Source: Coriobacteriales bacterium
GTDB taxonomy: Bacteria; Actinomycetota; Coriobacteriia; Coriobacteriales; UBA8131
NCBI GenBank assembly: GCA_031274985.1
Contig: JAISPK010000162.1
Coordinates: 1 to 8,643, forward strand
Length of the DNA stretch: 8,643 nucleotides
Direction of reading: 5' to 3'
Of this stretch, positions 5,618 through 8,643 are shown in pieces. Position numbers and translations under genes: made by a program. Position 1 is the stretch's first letter. Every line of letters begins with the position of its first letter. The notes beneath the pieces were generated by a model that was not told the DNA's origin, ran no database searches, and saw only the letters and a list, made by a program, of their open reading frames with translations.

Positions 5618-5745
5618 AGGCATTTTGATCTAACCGCTTATGCGTTTTGATATTACATACTGGGTAGCAAATTAATAGGAAAGCCGAGCTTGCCCAGCGA
5701 TAATCGTGTATGGTCAATCTGCCGGATGCTTTATCCGGCTTTTTT
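5618..5745 (+). ncRNA. Candidate rny leader RNA or small RNA ending in a terminator
   Basis: Between the promoter and the terminator lie about 125 bases without a convincing coding frame. A stem CTGGG (5660-5664) / CCCAG (5693-5697), extendable by GC/GC, encloses a loop containing GGAAAGCCG (5678-5686). That loop can pair with CGGCTTTTT (5736-5744) in the terminator 3' arm: seven Watson-Crick pairs plus two G-U. This would be an antiterminator exclusive with the terminator hairpin. A near-direct repeat, GCATTTTGAT (5620-5629) and GCGTTTTGAT (5643-5652), lies upstream. I compared it from memory with common riboswitch cores (TPP, glycine, c-di-GMP, preQ1, guanidine, THF) and saw no match. It may instead be a stand-alone small RNA of about 125 nt. 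Confidence 0.5.
5721..5745 (+). terminator. Intrinsic terminator upstream of rny
   Basis: GCCGGAT (5721-5727) and ATCCGGC (5733-5739) form a perfect 7-bp GC-rich stem with a 5-base loop (GCTTT), followed immediately by six T residues (5740-5745). This is canonical on the plus strand. It lies 52 bases before the rny ATG and more than 1.1 kb after the last plus-strand gene, so it can only stop a transcript begun in the intergenic region or antisense to the kinase gene. Confidence 0.88.
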
Positions 5746-5797
5746 GTTGGACTACAAGCATCACAAACGAAACTCAAACGATAAAGAGGTGTTTACA

Positions 5798-7336
5798 ATG
5801 GGAATAGAGACAATCATAGGACTAATAGTTGCCCTCATTTTGGGCGCAGCTGCCGGCTTTGTGCTCACGCGGTTTGTGCTTAAAAGCAACGCAAAGAATG
5901 CAGCGGAGAACGCTTCGCAAATCAGAAGTGACGCTGAGAAGCAGGCAGACATCATCAAGCGCGAGGCTCGCGCTGAGGCAAAGGACGCTGCCTATCAGCT
6001 CAAACAGGAGGCTGAGCGTGAAGCCTCGGAGCGACGCAAGGAAATCAAGGTTCTTGAGAACCGCCTCATGCAGCGAGAAGAGAATCTGGACAAGCGCGTT
6101 GAGGGCCTGGATGCCCGCGAGCACCAAATATCCTCACTGGCAGGCCAGGTAGAAAAGAAAGACCGCGACCTGAGCTCGTCACTGAGCAAGGCACAGGAAG
6201 AACTGATACGCATTGCCAATATGAACGAGAACCAGGCGCGTGAGACGCTCCTCGAACTCGTCAAAAACGACGTGACGCGCGAGGCAGCGGCCATCATCCG
6301 CGAAAGCGAGAACCAGGCGCGCAACGAGGCAGACAAAAAGTCGCGGGAGATACTCTCGCTGGCGATACAGCGGGTGGCTGCCGACCATGCAGCTGAGCAC
6401 ACGGTGTCTTCCGTGGCAATTCCCTCTGACGACGTCAAAGGTCGCATCATCGGAAAAGAAGGCCGTAACATCCGTACCTTTGAGCAGATCACCGGCATCA
6501 ATCTGATCATAGACGATACCCCCGAAACGGTGACGGTATCGAGCTTTGACCCGGTGCGCCGCGAGATTGGTCGTATCACCCTTGAGAACCTCATTGCTGA
6601 CGGTCGTATCCATCCGGCCCGCATTGAGGAGATGTACAACAAGGCCACCAAGCTGGTGGAGCGCGAGGTAAAAGAGGCGGGAGAAGCGGCAGCTTTTGAC
6701 ACCGGAATCATGGATCTGCATCCGGAGCTGGTTAAGACGCTCGGCCGCCTGCGCTACCGCACCTCCTTTGGGCAAAACGTTTTGAAGCATTCGCTCGAGG
6801 TGTCCTTTCTCGCCGGCGTTATGGCCTCTGAGCTGGGGCTTAATCCCATTCCGGCCAAACGAGCCGGCCTGCTCCATGACCTGGGCAAAGCTATCGATCA
6901 CGACAACGACGGCTCACATGCAGTCATCGGTGCTGATCTTGCCCGCAGGTTTGACGAAAAGCCGGAGATCGTCCACGCCATAGAAGCCCATCACGCTGAC
7001 GTGGAACCCTCCACGGTGCTCGCCGTGTTGATACAGGCTGCAGATGCCATCTCGGCCGCTCGTCCCGGCGCTCGCCGCGAGAGCGTGGAGAGCTACATCA
7101 AACGCCTGGAGCAGCTGGAAGGTATTGCCAACTCCCACGAAGGGGTTGAGAAGACCTATGCCATGCAGGCAGGCAGAGAGCTGCGGGTTATGGTGGAGCC
7201 TTCTCGCATCGATGATGATCAGGCAAAGGTACTCGCTCATGACATTGCCAAGCAAATCGAGAGCGAGATGCAGTATCCCGGTCAGGTAAAGGTGCTGGTC
7301 ATTCGCGAGAGCAGAGCCGAGGACGTTGCAAAATAG
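5798..7336 (+). CDS. rny: Ribonuclease Y, membrane-anchored endoribonuclease
   Basis: RNase Y starts bulk mRNA decay in many Gram-positive bacteria by endonucleolytic cuts, tethered to the inner face of the membrane. The 512-residue product (B. subtilis about 520) has an N-terminal membrane helix (residues 3-25), a long charged coiled coil (about 30-190, many KREARAEAKD/ERREN heptads), a KH RNA-binding domain with GRIIGKEGRN at 215-224, and an HD domain with His331 (LKHSLEV) and the metal-binding His360-Asp361 in LLHDLGKAIDHD. The frame is open upstream to a TTG at 5690, but that would add 36 non-conserved residues and cross the terminator. The ATG at 5798 has AAAGAGG (5783-5789) 8 bases upstream and begins directly at the membrane helix. 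A leader with an intrinsic terminator precedes it. The GHKL gene follows after 68 bases. Confidence 0.96.
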   Translation: MGIETIIGLIVALILGAAAGFVLTRFVLKSNAKNAAENASQIRSDAEKQADIIKREARAEAKDAAYQLKQEAEREASERRKEIKVLENRLMQREENLDKRVEGLDAREHQISSLAGQVEKKDRDLSSSLSKAQEELIRIANMNENQARETLLELVKNDVTREAAAIIRESENQARNEADKKSREILSLAIQRVAADHAAEHTVSSVAIPSDDVKGRIIGKEGRNIRTFEQITGINLIIDDTPETVTVSSFDPVRREIGRITLENLIADGRIHPARIEEMYNKATKLVEREVKEAGEAAAFDTGIMDLHPELVKTLGRLRYRTSFGQNVLKHSLEVSFLAGVMASELGLNPIPAKRAGLLHDLGKAIDHDNDGSHAVIGADLARRFDEKPEIVHAIEAHHADVEPSTVLAVLIQAADAISAARPGARRESVESYIKRLEQLEGIANSHEGVEKTYAMQAGRELRVMVEPSRIDDDQAKVLAHDIAKQIESEMQYPGQVKVLVIRESRAEDVAK

Positions 7337-7404
7337 AGGGGTGCCGGGCGCGAGGCAACATTGAATACCGACGATCCGAGCGCTCTGACAAACCATTATG
7401 AAGT

Positions 7405-8493
7405 GTGAATGGTGATTTGAAAGACGATCAACTCATAGAATTCGTTGAGCAGCTCTCCGGAGAGGTGCATTTGCGCGTTGAGGAGAGTCTCGGCAGCGGT
7501 TTTGTAAGGCTGCGCACTGCCGAGGCAGAGCGTCGTCAGGCAAAGCATGACATACGTTTTGTTGAAGACATTGTCATTGAGATGCTGCGCAACGCACGCG
7601 ATGCCGAGGCGAGGAATATCTTTGTTGCCACCAACCGCGAAGAGGACATTCGCTCCCTTACGGTGATTGATGATGGCTCGGGCATTCCGGCAGACCTTCA
7701 AAAGAGGATCTTTGAACCGCGCGTTACCTCAAAACTGGACAACATGGTCATGGACTGCTGGGGCGTGCACGGCAGAGGCATGGCACTCTATTCAATTACG
7801 GCCAATTCGCGACAAGCCCGAGTGGTTTCTTCGGCGCCTAAGCTGGGGGCGGCTTTTTTGGTGGAGACGAGTGTTGAGCGGCTCCCTGAACGCAGCGATC
7901 AGTCCACTCTGCCCCAGTTGCGCCGCAATGATCTGGGTGTTTTGGAGATAGCAAAAGGTCCCCATAATATCGCCCGTACGGTAGTGGAGTTTGTGCTGGC
8001 AGAAAACCAGAATATCAACGTGTATCTTGGCTCACCGGCTCAGATAGCAGCCACACTCCTCGAGTACGGTCAAAAGAGCCTCAAACGAGAGGAATTGCTC
8101 TTTTGTAAAGATGCAAAGACCCTGCCTCTGGTTCAGAGGCTGGCCGCGAGCGGAGACTCAGCTGACCTGAGAGAAGCCAGCGCCGAACTGGGCCTTGCGA
8201 TGTCAGAGCGCACCGCTCATCGTATTCTCGCCGGGCAGATCCTGCCGCTCAAACCGCTCATAAAAAGTGCCACCGGCCGCAGCAAAGAAGAAGTAACCGC
8301 AAAAGAAATGCTGCTGCACAAAGACAGCCGGGGTCTTCAGATAAGCAAACAGGATTCGGACCGTTTTGTCCGGGCGCTGGAGAGTGCCTTTGAGGTCTTA
8401 GGCGAGTCTTACTACCTGAGTCTTGTGGATATGCCCAAGGTACGCGTAAAGGGCAACACGATCTCGGTGCGATTTGAGATCGAAAAGGAATGA
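7405..8493 (+). CDS. Stand-alone GHKL-fold ATPase of unknown role, with possible HTH
   Basis: The 362-residue product carries a GHKL (gyrase/Hsp90/histidine kinase/MutL) ATP site without the usual partner domains. Visible are the N box EMLRNARDA (Glu59, Asn63, Asp66), G1 box DDGSGIP (89-95), a segment RVTSKL (106-111) like the MutL lid HATSKI, and the G2 box WGVHGRGMALYSI (119-131). GAAFLVETS (148-156) fits the last strand. There is no phosphoacceptor histidine region, membrane segment or receiver domain. The lid and G2 look more like MutL or topoisomerase VI B than sensor kinases. Beyond residue 160 the protein is unfamiliar, except LREASAELGLAMSERTAHRI (255-274), which could be a helix-turn-helix. 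The start is a GTG at 7405 with an in-frame stop 6 bases before it and no good ribosome site. It is probably cotranscribed with rny. Confidence 0.8.
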   Translation: MNGDLKDDQLIEFVEQLSGEVHLRVEESLGSGFVRLRTAEAERRQAKHDIRFVEDIVIEMLRNARDAEARNIFVATNREEDIRSLTVIDDGSGIPADLQKRIFEPRVTSKLDNMVMDCWGVHGRGMALYSITANSRQARVVSSAPKLGAAFLVETSVERLPERSDQSTLPQLRRNDLGVLEIAKGPHNIARTVVEFVLAENQNINVYLGSPAQIAATLLEYGQKSLKREELLFCKDAKTLPLVQRLAASGDSADLREASAELGLAMSERTAHRILAGQILPLKPLIKSATGRSKEEVTAKEMLLHKDSRGLQISKQDSDRFVRALESAFEVLGESYYLSLVDMPKVRVKGNTISVRFEIEKE

Positions 8494-8501
8494 TACTCCG
8501 G

Positions 8502-8550
8502 TCAAACAGATTTATGATAAACTTAACTCTGTTTGATTGTGCGAACAGAG
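8502..8550 (+). repeat. Three-arm inverted repeat upstream of the last gene
   Basis: Arm A TCAAACAGA (8502-8510), arm B CTCTGTTTGA (8527-8536) and arm C CGAACAGAG (8542-8550) are mutually related. A and B are perfect 9-bp complements with a 17-base spacer. B and C pair over 9 positions with one U-G and a 6-base loop. The two stems cannot form together. No T-tract follows either, so neither is a plain terminator. Possible -10 hexamers lie inside (TATGAT, 8513-8518) and just after (CATAAT, 8551-8556), so the arms may instead be repeated operator half-sites. Confidence 0.6.
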
Positions 8551-8607
8551 CATAATCGGCACTACTACTGAGATGCACCCCGGTAAGAGGTTTTGAAAGG
8601 AACAACA

Positions 8608-8643
8608 ATGGACGAAACTGGCGTTTTGGCTTTAATCGATGAG
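8608..8643 (+). CDS. Start of an unidentified gene, truncated by the window end
   Basis: Twelve codons are visible, beginning MDETGVLALIDE. The ATG at 8608 is supported by AAAGGA (8596-8601) at a 6-base spacing, the best ribosome site in this part of the window, and no stop occurs before the edge. The fragment is too short to identify the product. It lies 114 bases after the GHKL gene, behind the three-arm repeat, so it may have its own promoter. Confidence 0.6.
   Translation, partial: MDETGVLALIDE

Noticed and set aside
5640..5675. 11-codon leader peptide frame (MRFDITYWVAN) in the rny leader
   Set aside because: No ribosome binding site and no run of one amino acid's codons as in classic attenuators; probably chance.
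5710..5784. 24-codon frame crossing the rny terminator and ending before the rny ribosome site
   Set aside because: No ribosome site upstream and unremarkable composition. Translation through the terminator would be an attractive antitermination device, but nothing supports it.
5690..5797. Longer RNase Y starting at the TTG at 5690
   Set aside because: The extra 36 residues are not RNase Y-like, the frame crosses an intrinsic terminator, there is no ribosome site, and the ATG at 5798 has a good one directly before the membrane helix.
5463..5797. Known riboswitch class ahead of rny or the B6 kinase
   Set aside because: No conserved core of the classes I can recall was seen on either strand; the structure is reported only as an unassigned leader.
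5995..6901. Long minus-strand open frames inside rny
   Set aside because: Antisense shadows of an RNase Y with complete KH and HD domains; their serine/arginine-rich composition is typical of reverse-frame artefacts.
7337..7404. Terminator or promoter between rny and the GHKL gene
   Set aside because: Only a 4-bp TGCC/GGCA stem and no T-tract; CTGACA (7385-7390) has no -10 at a usable distance before the gene and CATTAT (7394-7399) has no -35, so cotranscription with rny is simpler.

Overview
This is an ordinary bacterial core-genome segment, apparently chromosomal, with good coding density and moderate-to-high GC content judged by eye. It carries ScpB, an RsuA/RluB-type pseudouridine synthase, RuvCAB and a membrane-anchored RNase Y. 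It also has a LexA box of the Gram-positive/actinobacterial type (CGAAC-N4-GTTTG) and a ruvC start that looks leaderless. Together these suggest a Gram-positive, probably an actinobacterium; the Coriobacteriia are my best guess, since that class carries RNase Y. This placement is inference; no rRNA or other taxonomic marker is present.

Layout. Positions 2-1144 (+) hold the 3' end of scpB and then rluB. A perfect hairpin follows, with its T-tract on the minus strand. It terminates a convergent small lipoprotein gene (1222-1626, -). A divergent intergenic region (1627-1852) then leads into ruvC-ruvA-ruvB plus a small uncharacterised gene (1853-4584, +), probably one operon. The operon has a LexA-like box overlapping an extended -10 whose predicted start point is the A of the ruvC ATG. 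Three 16-bp tandem repeats separate ruvC from ruvA. A convergent PfkB-type vitamin B6 kinase gene (4608-5462, -) comes next; its probable terminator hairpin lies inside the last codons of the small gene.

The 335-bp divergent region 5463-5797 holds an extended -10 for the kinase. On the plus strand it has a -35/-10 pair followed by a leader of about 125 nt that ends in a canonical intrinsic terminator, all upstream of the RNase Y gene (rny, 5798-7336). No gene on that strand needs this terminator, so it marks either a small RNA or transcription attenuation of rny. After rny comes an unusual stand-alone GHKL ATPase gene (7405-8493). Then comes a 114-bp gap with three mutually complementary repeat arms, and the first 12 codons of another gene (8608 to the window end).

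Functional themes are chromosome segregation (ScpB), rRNA modification (RluB), SOS-type Holliday junction processing (RuvABC), B6 salvage (PdxY-like) and mRNA decay (RNase Y). The parts with least precedent are the rny leader, the GHKL protein, and the small fourth gene of the ruv operon. I saw no CRISPR array, tRNA, rRNA, insertion sequence or prophage.
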